Origin: Brasilonema sp. UFV-L1
GTDB lineage: Bacteria; Cyanobacteriota; Cyanobacteriia; Cyanobacteriales; Nostocaceae
Direction: 5' to 3'
DNA length: 43,162 bases
NCBI RefSeq assembly: GCF_012912105.1
Contig: NZ_QMEA01000043.1
Coordinates: 1-43,162 of the forward strand
Part shown: positions 23,905-32,476 of the stretch, one piece after another
Layout: each line of letters opens with the position of its first letter
Position numbering within the stretch: position 1 is the first letter of the stretch
Program-made: the position numbers and the translations under genes
Notes under the pieces: generated by a model
The model's database searches: none
What the model was told of the DNA's origin: nothing
What the model saw: the letters and a program-made list of their open reading frames with translations, nothing else

Positions 23905-24443
23905 GCGAATCAAATTCGCGGCTACACAGACGAAACCCGCCTACGCGGGTTAAAGAAAAATGAGGTCAAATTACACACAATTATATATACATTATGTTTG
24001 GGCGACCTGGGATAGATTGCCCCTGATTACACCTGATATTCAGAAGCTAGTTTATGCAGCAATTATTAAGGAGTGTGAACAGTTGAAATGCACAGTGATT
24101 GCGGTGGGTGGCGTTGAGGATCATGTTCATCTGTTAACAGGCTTTCCGCCAACTCTGATTGTATCTGACTTGATTAAACAAATTAAGGGAAGTTCTTCTC
24201 ATTTTATAACTCATGAAGTCAAGCCAGGTGAGTTTTTCAAATGGCAAGGAAGCTACGGCGCTTTCACGGTTAGTCATGATGCCATAGATAACGTAGCTAA
24301 TTACATCAGAAACCAAGCTACTCACCATCTTCAAAAATCAATCATTTCCACCTGGGAACTTACTCCTGGATAACCTAAAAATCTCGTACTTAATTAGTCC
24401 GCGTAGGCGGACTTTGCCTGTGTAGCCGCGAATTCCATTCGCC
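23905..24443 (+). mobile_element. IS200/RAYT-type unit with flanking inverted REPs
   Basis: A left REP (23905-23951: GCGAATCAAATTCGCGGCTA through CCGCCTACGCGGG) and a right REP (24396-24443) are inverted relative to each other and bracket a tyrosine transposase gene. Each can fold (CCCGCCTACGCGGG; TCCGCGTAGGCGGA). It sits in the dndC-dndD gap, interrupting an otherwise tight operon layout. Confidence 0.7.
23960..24373 (+). CDS. REP-associated tyrosine transposase (RAYT / IS200 TnpA family)
   Basis: 137 residues. The HUH-type motif EDHVHLL near residue 53 binds metal, and the helix VANYIRNQATHH near residue 112 carries the nucleophilic Tyr. FHxLxxT-like features at the N-terminus appear as LYIHYVWATWDRLPLI. 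Length and motifs fit single-strand Y1 transposases that act on REP hairpins. No disruption is seen, so it may be active. It is not a phosphorothioation gene. Confidence 0.9.
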   Translation: MRSNYTQLYIHYVWATWDRLPLITPDIQKLVYAAIIKECEQLKCTVIAVGGVEDHVHLLTGFPPTLIVSDLIKQIKGSSSHFITHEVKPGEFFKWQGSYGAFTVSHDAIDNVANYIRNQATHHLQKSIISTWELTPG

Positions 24444-24480
24444 TGGTATATTTTCTAGCCAAAGCCAAAGTATCCATCAC

Positions 24481-26475
24481 ATGATATTTCTTGAACTTGT
24501 ACTACAAAACTTTGGTCCCTACAATGGACGTCAAGTTATCAACCTTAACCCACAAGACAATGATAATTCTCGCCCCATCATTTTATTAGGTGGAATGAAC
24601 GGTGGTGGCAAAACAACTTTGATGGACGCGATTCGCCTCGCGCTGTATGGACCTCGTGCTCAATGTTCTAATCGTGGTAATTTAAGCTATAGTGATTTCC
24701 TTAGCCAATGTGTGAACAGCCATTGTGAGGCTATTGAGAAAACCCGAATTGAATTACTTTTTGAACACATTGAAAATGACAAGCCGATTAAATACCGTAT
24801 CGTGCGAACTTGGGAAAAAAATCCAAAAGATGGTAAAGACAATTTAGGAATTTATGAATTAGATGCAAGACAAGAAGATTGGCTAAGAGAAGAATTAGTT
24901 AACACTTGGGACGATTACATTGAAAATCTACTCCCTTTAGGAATTTCTAATTTGTTTCTCTTTGATGGGGAACAAGTCAAGGAACTTGCAGAACAAGAAG
25001 TACCACCACCTATTGTCGCTGATGCAATTCGTGGACTTTTAGGGCTAGAGTTGGCAGAACGTTTAGCTGTTGATCTAGAAATTGTAGTCAACCGCAAACG
25101 TAAGGAAATAGCCGAGACGAAAGATTTGGTAAATATAGAAGAGATAGAAAAAAGACTCAAACAGCAACAAGCAGAATACGAAGAAAACAAGAACATAAAT
25201 GAAAAATTAAAAATAGAATTACAAAAATCAGAAAAACAAAAACAAGAAGCGTTTGATAAATTTGTTTCTGAAGGCGGTAAACTCGCGGCGGAACGAAATC
25301 AGTTAGAACTACAAAAGAAGCAAAAAACTGCTGAGGTAGAACAAGCACGTCAGGGAATGTGTCAATTGGCTGATAGTATCTTACCACTCGCGTTGATTGA
25401 ACCTCTACTAACTCAAACGCAACGCCAAGGAGAAAAAGAATTTCGCATTCAACAAGCACAGATAGCAAGAGATATCTTGTTTGAACGAGATAAACGTTTA
25501 TTAAATTGGATGACTCAAGTAGGAATCACAGAAGAACAAGTTGAAAAAATCAAAATATTTCTGGAAGAAGATGAAGAGACATTGCGAGCCAATTTGATAC
25601 AACCAGAAGAATCCTGGTTATTAGCTGACGCTGAAACTTTAAGTCAATTGGGTAATGTTTTCTACTACTTGCAAAATGACAAGAAGATAGCCAAGCAGCA
25701 AATTGGAATTCTCAAAAATAAGGAAGAAGAAATTATCACTCTGGAAAGACAAATACAGACAGCAGCCGAACCAGAAGCTTATAAACAGTTAGTTGATGCA
25801 CTAGAAGCAGCACAAAATAAAGTTTCTCAAATTCAAGCAGCAAGCGTTGTCACAAAACGCCGCTGTGATGAATTAGAAGCTGAAATAAAAAATATCAAGA
25901 AAGACTTACAAGAATATACCAAGCAAAATATTGACCGCAAAAACTACGAACATATTATTGCCTCAGCAGATAAAGTTCAACAAACACTGAAGCTTTTTCG
26001 CGAAAAATTAACCTTGCGTAAACTAAACAAACTCGAAATCGAAGTCACCGAATGCTTCCGCTACCTCCTCCACAAATCAGACTTAGTGCATCGTATCGCC
26101 ATTGACACTCACACCTTCAGCCTCTCGCTGTACGATTTACAAGGAAAACTCGTTTCAAAACATCGCCTCTCGGCAGGTGAAAAACAACTCTTAGCGATCG
26201 CCTTCCTTTGGGGATTAGCCCGTGTTTCTGGACGACGCTTACCAGTCGCAATTGATACACCTTTGGGCAGACTAGATTCTTCTCACCGCAGTAACCTAGT
26301 TGAACGTTACTTTCCATCAGCCAGCCATCAAGTCATTCTGCTTTCCACCGATACAGAGATAGGAGAAAAACAAGTCAAAATATTGCGAGAAAACGAGGCG
26401 ATCGCCCGCGAATACCTCCTCAAATACAACTCATCCACCCGCCAAACAACAGTAGAACCAGGATATTTTTGGTAA
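24481..26475 (+). CDS. dndD: DNA phosphorothioation protein DndD (SMC-like ATPase)
   Basis: 664 residues. Opens MIFLELVLQNFGPYNGRQ with Walker A GGMNGGGKTT near residue 37, then FLFDGEQVKELAEQE near 158 and LLGLELAERLA near 185. Coiled coil covers roughly residues 190-500. The C-terminal signature LSAGEKQLLAIAFLWGLARV and Walker B PVAIDTPLGRLDSSHR close the ATPase head. DndD is thought to open or nick DNA using ATP so that sulphur can be inserted. It starts about 600 bp after dndC because of the RAYT insertion and is followed closely by dndE. Confidence 0.93.
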   Translation: MIFLELVLQNFGPYNGRQVINLNPQDNDNSRPIILLGGMNGGGKTTLMDAIRLALYGPRAQCSNRGNLSYSDFLSQCVNSHCEAIEKTRIELLFEHIENDKPIKYRIVRTWEKNPKDGKDNLGIYELDARQEDWLREELVNTWDDYIENLLPLGISNLFLFDGEQVKELAEQEVPPPIVADAIRGLLGLELAERLAVDLEIVVNRKRKEIAETKDLVNIEEIEKRLKQQQAEYEENKNINEKLKIELQKSEKQKQEAFDKFVSEGGKLAAERNQLELQKKQKTAEVEQARQGMCQLADSILPLALIEPLLTQTQRQGEKEFRIQQAQIARDILFERDKRLLNWMTQVGITEEQVEKIKIFLEEDEETLRANLIQPEESWLLADAETLSQLGNVFYYLQNDKKIAKQQIGILKNKEEEIITLERQIQTAAEPEAYKQLVDALEAAQNKVSQIQAASVVTKRRCDELEAEIKNIKKDLQEYTKQNIDRKNYEHIIASADKVQQTLKLFREKLTLRKLNKLEIEVTECFRYLLHKSDLVHRIAIDTHTFSLSLYDLQGKLVSKHRLSAGEKQLLAIAFLWGLARVSGRRLPVAIDTPLGRLDSSHRSNLVERYFPSASHQVILLSTDTEIGEKQVKILRENEAIAREYLLKYNSSTRQTTVEPGYFW

Positions 26476-26540
26476 CTCTCTTCTTGTGATCTTCATCTTC
26501 GTGTTCTTCGCGCCTTTGCGGTTCGTTATTCTAAGACAAC

Positions 26541-26930
26541 ATGGAATCCCCCATAGATCGTATCAAACTCTCCCAAACAGCCAAAGACCAACTCCTCAAA
26601 CTCAGACGCAACACCAAAATCGACCAATGGAACATCCTGTGTCGTTGGGCGTTTTGTCGTTCCCTCGCCGAACCAACTCCACCCTCACCCGTACCAATTC
26701 CTCAAGATAGCAACGTCGAAATGACATGGCGCGTCTTTGGCGGCGAAATCTCCGATATATTGCTACTCGCCCTCAAGCAACGCTGCTACAACGACGGCTT
26801 CCCAACAGACAAAGAAACCTTGGCAACACAATTTCGCCTCCACCTACATCGCGGTATTGGTTACTTAGCAGGCGATCCAAATATCAAGAAGATTGAAGAT
26901 TTAGTTGAATTAGCGACCAAAAAGATATAA
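26541..26930 (+). CDS. dndE: DNA phosphorothioation protein DndE
   Basis: 129 residues. Opens MESPIDRIKLSQTAKDQLLKLRRNTKI and continues WNILCRWAFCRSLAEPTPPS, followed by a WRVFGGE block and HRGIGYLAG, the typical DndE pattern. The family is small and basic at the N-terminus and is reported to bind nicked DNA. It starts 65 bases after dndD without a clear ribosome site. Order and spacing with dndD and the methyltransferase support one operon. Confidence 0.92.
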   Translation: MESPIDRIKLSQTAKDQLLKLRRNTKIDQWNILCRWAFCRSLAEPTPPSPVPIPQDSNVEMTWRVFGGEISDILLLALKQRCYNDGFPTDKETLATQFRLHLHRGIGYLAGDPNIKKIEDLVELATKKI

Positions 26931-27000
26931 GGATTAACAAACCACAGATGCACACAGATGCTTATGATTGTGTTTGTCTGTGGTTCCTCTCAATATCCTT

Positions 27001-28464
27001 ATGTCGTCAGAGAGTTACTTAGAAATAGAACGCCATAAAGCCGCTATTTTTCGCACTGACTTATCGAGACCTGTGCGATTGGCAATAGAATGGTCAATTA
27101 TAAATAATGATACCACATTTTTTGACTACGGTTGTGGACACGGTGGCGATGTGCAGCGAGTCGCAAACCTAGGCTACACCAGCACTGGCTGGGATCCATA
27201 CTACTACCCTGATATCCCGTGTATTTCTGCTGATGTCGTGAATTTGGGCTACATCCTGAACGTGATTGAAGACCCAGAAGAACGCCGCCAAGCCCTTTGC
27301 CAAGCCTGGGAACTTGCCCAAAAAGTCTTAATTGTTGCGGCTCAAATTTTGATAAATGCTCCCAGTAACGCTCAAATTGCTTATGGTGATGGTATCGTCA
27401 CGAGTCGTAATACGTTTCAGAAATATTACGAGCAAGAAGAACTCAAAATATACATAGATGAAACCCTCAATGTCGATGCGGTACCAGTCGCACTTGGTGT
27501 GTATTTTATTTTTCGAGATGAAGCCGAAAAGGAAAAATTCAAAGCGATACGCTTTTTCTCTAGAACCTCAACACCAAGAGTCTGCATTCCTACGAAACGG
27601 TTTGAGGACTATAAAGAGATCTTGGAACCACTGATGGCTTTTTTTACTCTTCGTGGAAGACTTCCAGTCAAAGGCGAATTGGATAACGAACAGGAATTAC
27701 TCGGTGAATTTGGGAACTTCCGCCGTGCTTTTGGTGTTGTTTTACAAGCGACTGATGAAGCAGAATGGGATGCGATCGCCTACCGTCGTTCTCTTGACAT
27801 CCAAGTTTATCTTGCTTTGACTCACTTCGATAAACGTCCCTCTTGGCAAAAGTTATCACTAGAAATGCGCCATGACATCAAAGCTTTTTTTGGGAGTTAT
27901 GAAGAAGCTTGCGAAGTTGCTGACGCTAAGCTTTTCAGTTTAGGGAAAACCGGAGTCGTGCAAAGAGTTTGCGAAAAAAGTAAAATTGGCAAACACACTC
28001 GTAGCGCCCTTTACATTCATATTTCTGTGCTTAGTGAACTCGACCCTTTGCTACGCATTTACGAAGGCTGCGCTAGTCGAACTATTGGGCGTGTCGATGA
28101 CGCAACACTGATAAAGTTTTGTACAGATAAACCGATAATTTCTTACCTGTTTTACCCCCAATTCGATATTGATCCCCATCCAGCATTAAAAGCAAGTATC
28201 ACTATCGATTTAAAAACTTTGCGCATAACTCACCGAGATTATGAACAAAGAGCAAATCCGCCAATTCTCCACCGAAAAGAAACATTTGTGACTTCTAACT
28301 ACCCACTCTACCAAGAATTTGCTCAACTCACCCAACAAGAACAAGAACTAGATCTACTCAAGCATAAAAGCGAGATTGGTACTCGTGAAGGTTGGGCAAA
28401 ATGTCTTGCAGAACATGGGGTAGAAATTAGAGGTCATCAAATTCATCTGGTTAACAAAAGTTAG
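27001..28464 (+). CDS. DNA phosphorothioation-associated putative methyltransferase
   Basis: About 487 residues from the ATG at 27001; a TTG at 26968 would add 11. IERHKAAIFRTDLSRPVRLAIEW near residues 8-30 is the hallmark of this Dnd-linked family. The SAM-binding motif FFDYGCGHGGDVQRV is near residue 40, and a motif ISADVVNLGYILNVIEDPEER follows. The rest is a long C-terminal region without a domain I recognise. The substrate, DNA or protein, is unknown. It closes the dndCDE run; spacing to dndE is 70 bases. Confidence 0.88.
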   Translation: MSSESYLEIERHKAAIFRTDLSRPVRLAIEWSIINNDTTFFDYGCGHGGDVQRVANLGYTSTGWDPYYYPDIPCISADVVNLGYILNVIEDPEERRQALCQAWELAQKVLIVAAQILINAPSNAQIAYGDGIVTSRNTFQKYYEQEELKIYIDETLNVDAVPVALGVYFIFRDEAEKEKFKAIRFFSRTSTPRVCIPTKRFEDYKEILEPLMAFFTLRGRLPVKGELDNEQELLGEFGNFRRAFGVVLQATDEAEWDAIAYRRSLDIQVYLALTHFDKRPSWQKLSLEMRHDIKAFFGSYEEACEVADAKLFSLGKTGVVQRVCEKSKIGKHTRSALYIHISVLSELDPLLRIYEGCASRTIGRVDDATLIKFCTDKPIISYLFYPQFDIDPHPALKASITIDLKTLRITHRDYEQRANPPILHRKETFVTSNYPLYQEFAQLTQQEQELDLLKHKSEIGTREGWAKCLAEHGVEIRGHQIHLVNKS

Positions 28465-28605
28465 GATTCAGCCAAAAAATAAAAAACGCCAACTGCGTAA
28501 GATTGTGGAACTTTGCGTGATGTCTTGACATCTTTGCCTGATATTACATCGTAAGTATGGCAAGATATTTAAAATTCTTTCACTTTAGGAGAAAAAAATA
28601 AAACA

Positions 28606-29898
28606 GTGCAAACAATCTCATCACTACTGCAAGTTTTTAAAAGCCGGAAGATGGCGGCTTTGGTGTTACTTGGTTTTTCATCCGGTTTACCTTTTTTGTT
28701 AACTGGTAACACTTTAAAAGCTTGGATGACTGGAGAGAATATCAATTTAGGGACTATTGGCTGGTTTAGTCTTGTCAGTTTGCCTTATTCGTTGAAATTT
28801 CTTTGGTCACCCTTACTAGATAGGTATAAGCTCCCAATTTTAGGACGGAGGCGGGGCTGGTTAATTGTAACGCAGATTGCTTTAGTTGTCGCGATCGCCC
28901 TGATGGCTGGGCAACAACCCGCCACAGCACTACAACTTTTAGCAATCAATGCGATCGCAATTGTTTTTTTGAGTGCTACCCAAGACATTGCTGCTGACGC
29001 TTACCGCACCGACACTTTAGAACCACTGGAAGTCGGTGCTGGTGCTGGTCTTTTCGTCTCTGGTTATCGAGTTGCGATTATAGTAGCAGGTGCGTTAGCC
29101 TTAATTCTTGCTGACCGTATGCCGTGGAAATCAGTTTACTTGTTAATGGCGCTTTTCATGGCAATTGGCATTTTTGGCACTTTACTCGCACCAGAACCAA
29201 AGAAAGTCAGTCCTCCAGATTCTTTAGCACAAGCGGTCATACTTCCATTTCGAGAATTTTTTCAGCGCCTAGGTGTATACCAAGCTCTATTTAGTTTAGC
29301 ATTCATTGTACTTTATAAACTAGGCGATGCTTTCTTGAGCAATATGTCCACGCCATTTTTGCTCAAAACTGGCTTCACCAAAACTGATATTGGCGCTATT
29401 CAGATCGGGATGGGTTCAATTGCTACTATTGTTGGTGCCCTAGCAGGTGGTTCGATTTTGAGCAAAATCGGTATCAATCGCTCGCTTTGGGTCTTTGGGA
29501 TTTTACAAGCATTGAGTAATTTAGTATACTTTTTTCTGGCTGTACTAGGTCAAAACTACCAATTTATGGTAATTGCCATCAATGTAGAAAACTTCTGTGG
29601 TGGTTTAGGAACAGCTGCCTTTCTCGGTTTTTTAATGAGTTTGTGCAATCAGCGTTTTTCGGCGACTCAATTTGCTTTACTATCTAGTTTAATGGCTGTC
29701 AGTCGTGATATTCTTGCAGCTCCAGCTGGTGCCCTAGCAGAAATTACGGGTTGGCAGATATTTTTCTTAATTAGCATTGCCGTGGCTGTACCAGGACTAT
29801 TACTATTACCATTGTTTGCCCCTTGGAACCAAAAGCCAGCAGCAATGAAAAGACCAGGACTCGATAATGAAGAAGAGGATTTATGGGGCAGAAACTAA
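28606..29898 (+). CDS. ampG: AmpG-like MFS muropeptide permease
   Basis: 430 residues with about 12-14 hydrophobic helices. LGFSSGLPFLLTGNTLKAWMT near residue 20, then PYSLKFLWSPLLDRY near 60 and SATQDIAADAYRTD near 125, are the AmpG signatures. AmpG imports anhydro-muropeptides for wall recycling. The start is a GTG preceded by AGGAG at a rather long 14 bases. It overlaps the next gene by 16 bases, so they are probably co-translated. The AmpG family is clear; a pure muropeptide role is inference. Confidence 0.9.
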   Translation: MQTISSLLQVFKSRKMAALVLLGFSSGLPFLLTGNTLKAWMTGENINLGTIGWFSLVSLPYSLKFLWSPLLDRYKLPILGRRRGWLIVTQIALVVAIALMAGQQPATALQLLAINAIAIVFLSATQDIAADAYRTDTLEPLEVGAGAGLFVSGYRVAIIVAGALALILADRMPWKSVYLLMALFMAIGIFGTLLAPEPKKVSPPDSLAQAVILPFREFFQRLGVYQALFSLAFIVLYKLGDAFLSNMSTPFLLKTGFTKTDIGAIQIGMGSIATIVGALAGGSILSKIGINRSLWVFGILQALSNLVYFFLAVLGQNYQFMVIAINVENFCGGLGTAAFLGFLMSLCNQRFSATQFALLSSLMAVSRDILAAPAGALAEITGWQIFFLISIAVAVPGLLLLPLFAPWNQKPAAMKRPGLDNEEEDLWGRN

Positions 29899-30302
29899 TT
29901 ATTTCTATCGCAACGGCTATTCTTTTAATTACCGGCGTCTTACTTGGCTACGTCCTCTCCCAGCTGGTTCTGGGATACTTGACGCCTAACCTACTAACTC
30001 TGTTAGGAACTTTCAGCCTGATTATAATTTTTGGTACACTTTATTACGTTTTGTTTTGGGAATTTAGAAGACAGCAGGCGCAGACTTCCCCAGCAGGAAG
30101 AACACGACCTTCTCGAAGAAATGAGCGAAATGAGCGTACACCTGATGCAAATCTCAAAAACAGACTTACCTCGTTAGCCGGTGACACTAATGCAGCCCAA
30201 CGGCTAGTAGATCGTGTCAAGCAAGACTACCCTGGTATGCCAGAAAATTGGTATTGGGAAAAGGCGATCGCTGACTTGGAACGCGATCATCCAGCATCAT
30301 AA
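29883..30302 (+). CDS. hypothetical two-TM protein coupled to ampG
   Basis: 139 residues. Two N-terminal TM helices (about 5-28 and 38-58) are followed by an Arg-rich linker and a soluble C-terminus with NRLTSLAGDTNAAQRLVDRV and YPGMPENWYWEKAIADLERD. The last part is a recurring pattern in small cyanobacterial proteins of unknown function. The 16-base overlap with ampG suggests coupled expression. Confidence 0.72.
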   Translation: MGQKLIISIATAILLITGVLLGYVLSQLVLGYLTPNLLTLLGTFSLIIIFGTLYYVLFWEFRRQQAQTSPAGRTRPSRRNERNERTPDANLKNRLTSLAGDTNAAQRLVDRVKQDYPGMPENWYWEKAIADLERDHPAS

Positions 30303-30337
30303 CTTGAACTTTGTTCAAGTGACCCTCGCTTCGCTCC

Positions 30338-30604
30338 AATTCAAAATTCAAAATTCAAAATTCAAAAATAATTAAATAATTTTTAATTTCTAGATTTTGA
30401 AATTCCATGAATTTTGGATTAAAGGTTTGGATTGGAGCAGTTGGTACAAGCCCCTTCATTTATGAATGGAGGTATAAAAAGCGCAGCATCATTATTTCAA
30501 GCCCCCGGATTTATGAGCCAGTGCTCGGCTAGAGTTCCCCGACTTGAAGCACCTGGCGTCCGTAGGGTCTTTAATTTTGAATTTTGAATTTTGAATTTTG
30601 AATT
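30338..30604. repeat. 267-bp element bounded by 30-bp perfect inverted AATTCAAA repeats
   Basis: The repeat (AATTCAAA)n at 30338-30367 is the exact reverse complement of 30575-30604. Between them are foldable segments such as CCCCTTCATTTATGAATGGAGG and GCCCCCGGATTTATGAGCC, with GAAGCACCTGGCGTCCGTAGGG at the right. The interior resembles the subterminal hairpins of IS605-type elements, but no transposase is present. It fills most of the gap between 30302 and 30792. Confidence 0.5.
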
Positions 30605-30791
30605 CCCCCGAAGGGGGGTTGACACTAACCACAGGTACTATTGCCCCCCTAGCCTTTCCCGATGTATCTATTCAAATTCAGCGCCTCATGGGTGTCAAAA
30701 TAGCTTAAAAGTCGCTAAAATAAACGAAAAAAGTTTACAAAAATTAAGTAAAATTTTAAGAAATATCTACTGTTCGTTGCAAAATAGAAGT

Positions 30792-30971
30792 ATGGCTATA
30801 TTTCGTCAGTATATTGCCCCGTTGATTGTGGTACTAGTTTTTCTTATTGCTCTTGTAGCAGTGAGTGCCCGTATATTTTTACCATCTGATATGGCTGCAC
30901 CAGCACCTGTTGAAGAAACTGGAGAAGTGTCAACTACATTGTCTACCTTCTTTCCCTCTTTAAGTGTCTGA
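30792..30971 (+). CDS. small single-TM hypothetical protein
   Basis: 59 residues from the ATG at 30792; the frame is open further upstream through repeat DNA, which I exclude. One TM helix (APLIVVLVFLIALVAVSARIF, about 9-29) is followed by an acidic, Pro/Ala-rich tail. Its TGA lies inside the start of the GNAT gene, giving an 8-base overlap that suggests coupling. No family recognised. Confidence 0.6.
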   Translation: MAIFRQYIAPLIVVLVFLIALVAVSARIFLPSDMAAPAPVEETGEVSTTLSTFFPSLSV

Positions 30972-31518
30972 AGAACTTCTACCAGGTTACATAATTCGCC
31001 GTGGATCTACCTTAGACAAGGCGCTACTGGTGAAGTTCATGCAACGAACTTACCAGGAAGCTTTTCCACAGCAAGATTTTTCTCATCTAGCGCAAACAGT
31101 CGAACAATACTTCTCCAGAGAAACTCCCCTTTGGTGGGTTGATTTTGTAGGAGTGGAACAAAGCAATTCAAAATCGCGTAGCGTTGCAAGCGTTGCAACG
31201 CAATCTCAAAATTCAAAATTAGAAGTCTCTCCTTCACTCCCCATCGCCTGTCTATGGGTAGGAAATGCCATAGATCAAATTCGGGGCGATCGCCATGCTC
31301 ATATCTTTTTACTCTACGTGACGCCAGAACACCGACGACAAGGTATCGGGACAGCTTTAATGCGTTATGGAGAAAATTGGGCAAAAGCTAGAGGCGATCG
31401 CCAAATCGCATTACAAGTGTTTCAAACCAACACAGCCGCATTAAATCTTTATAATCAACTAAATTATCAAACTCAATCACTCTGGATGGTAAAATCTCTT
31501 GATGTCACAGAAAAATAG
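30964..31518 (+). CDS. GNAT family N-acetyltransferase
   Basis: 184 residues from a GTG. The acetyl-CoA loop RRQGIGTALMRYGENWAKARG is near residues 120-140, with strand HIFLLYVTPEH before it and LQVFQTNTAALNLYNQLNYQ after it, as in GNAT folds. Residues of about 64-88 (NSKSRSVASVATQSQNSK...) come from repeat-type DNA (TTCAAAATC, GCGTTGCAAGCGTTGCAACG, TTCAAAATTC) and look like an in-frame insertion into a surface loop. Substrate unknown. No Shine-Dalgarno is seen; translation may be coupled to the 59-aa protein upstream. Confidence 0.88.
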   Translation: MSEELLPGYIIRRGSTLDKALLVKFMQRTYQEAFPQQDFSHLAQTVEQYFSRETPLWWVDFVGVEQSNSKSRSVASVATQSQNSKLEVSPSLPIACLWVGNAIDQIRGDRHAHIFLLYVTPEHRRQGIGTALMRYGENWAKARGDRQIALQVFQTNTAALNLYNQLNYQTQSLWMVKSLDVTEK

Positions 31519-31598
31519 AGGTGTCAAATAATTTTTGTCCCTTACTCTCAAACTGAGAAATAAACTAGTGTTAGAAGTTTGACTTATTGCCACGGGGG

Positions 31599-31630
31599 AT
31601 TATATGTTAATCCCTAACAGGGATTGAAAC
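31599..31630 (+). repeat. solitary CRISPR-repeat-like sequence
   Basis: GTTAATCCCTAACAGGGATTGAAAC closely matches the 3' part of repeats in cyanobacterial CRISPR arrays, including the ATTGAAAC end that becomes the crRNA 5' handle. Only one copy is present, with no spacers and no cas genes. It ends two bases before the ATG of the HEAT-repeat gene. Confidence 0.55.
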
Positions 31631-31631
31631 T

Positions 31632-32390
31632 ATGTATGACGAAGACGACCATTACCTACTAGATGTCGAAACAGAGCTAGAAAGCCCTCTGGATCACATG
31701 GAACCGCTCACTGCCGAAACAGAGACGCCAAAGCCCAATCCAGAGCAGATGCTGGTATTATTAGAACATCCTCAACCGCAGCAAAGGATGCTCGCAGCGC
31801 GTGCTTTTTGTGATATAGAAGATGCTAGAGCGACTCCCCTGCTGATTCACTTGTTAAGTGATACCTGTCCTTTGGTACGGGTGAGTGCAGCGTATGGTAT
31901 CGGACGCAACCCAAGCTTAGATGCTGTAGAACCGTTGATTGCTCAGTTAAACCGAGATTGGAATGGCTACGTGCGTAAAGGGGTTGTTTGGGCATTGGGA
32001 AACTGTCGCGATCGCCGTAGCTTAGCACCTCTAGCAGACGCTTTGAGAACCGATATTTCCGCAGTGCGTCTGTGGGCGGCTACCGCCTTGGCACAAATGG
32101 CAGATGTGGGATATGAGGCTGTTGTCGGAGCAATGCCCCCCTTGATTGAAGCCTTGGTACGAGATCCTGTAGCAGCAGTACGGAGTAATTGTGCTTGGAC
32201 AATTGGACAACTCTGCCGCGAGCTCCCTTCTAACGTCGTTTATGCTACTGCTATTGATGCACTGATTCAAGCCTTTGCCGAAGACAAAGATTTGGGAGTA
32301 CGAGAAGATTCTAAAGCCGCCCTTTTGGGAGTTGGTGACCCCCGTGGACTTCAGTTGATTGAAACTCTCGAACAAGAAGGATGGTTTTAA
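31632..32390 (+). CDS. HEAT repeat domain-containing protein
   Basis: 252 residues. Acidic N-terminus (YDEDDHYLLDVETELESP), then about five HEAT/PBS-lyase-like helical repeats, for example ATPLLIHLLSDTCPLVRVSAAYGIG, SLDAVEPLIAQLNRDWNGYV and SLAPLADALRTDISAVRLWAATALA. The family overlaps with phycobilin lyase-type and scaffold proteins; no lyase partner or phycobiliprotein gene is near. Role likely protein binding. The mRNA leader contains the CRISPR-repeat-like hairpin directly before the start codon, and no ordinary ribosome site is visible. Confidence 0.85.
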   Translation: MYDEDDHYLLDVETELESPLDHMEPLTAETETPKPNPEQMLVLLEHPQPQQRMLAARAFCDIEDARATPLLIHLLSDTCPLVRVSAAYGIGRNPSLDAVEPLIAQLNRDWNGYVRKGVVWALGNCRDRRSLAPLADALRTDISAVRLWAATALAQMADVGYEAVVGAMPPLIEALVRDPVAAVRSNCAWTIGQLCRELPSNVVYATAIDALIQAFAEDKDLGVREDSKAALLGVGDPRGLQLIETLEQEGWF

Positions 32391-32397
32391 CAATTGT

Positions 32398-32470
32398 CAG
32401 TTATCAAGGAAGCGCAGTACCAGTTACCAGTTATCAGTTATCGCTGTTCACTGTTTACTGGTCACTGTGT
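32398..32470. repeat. CAGTTATCAGTTACC-type short tandem repeats
   Basis: Imperfect seven-base units (CAGTTATC, CAGTTACC, CACTGTTTACTGG) fill the gap between convergent genes. The same family recurs at about 33898-33998, where it runs into TACTGTG repeats. This is typical STRR DNA of filamentous cyanobacteria. Confidence 0.6.
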
Positions 32471-32476
32471 ACTCTA

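Noticed and set aside
31594-31630. CRISPR array
   Set aside because: Only one repeat-like unit with no spacer, second repeat or cas genes in the window; reported as a solitary repeat instead.
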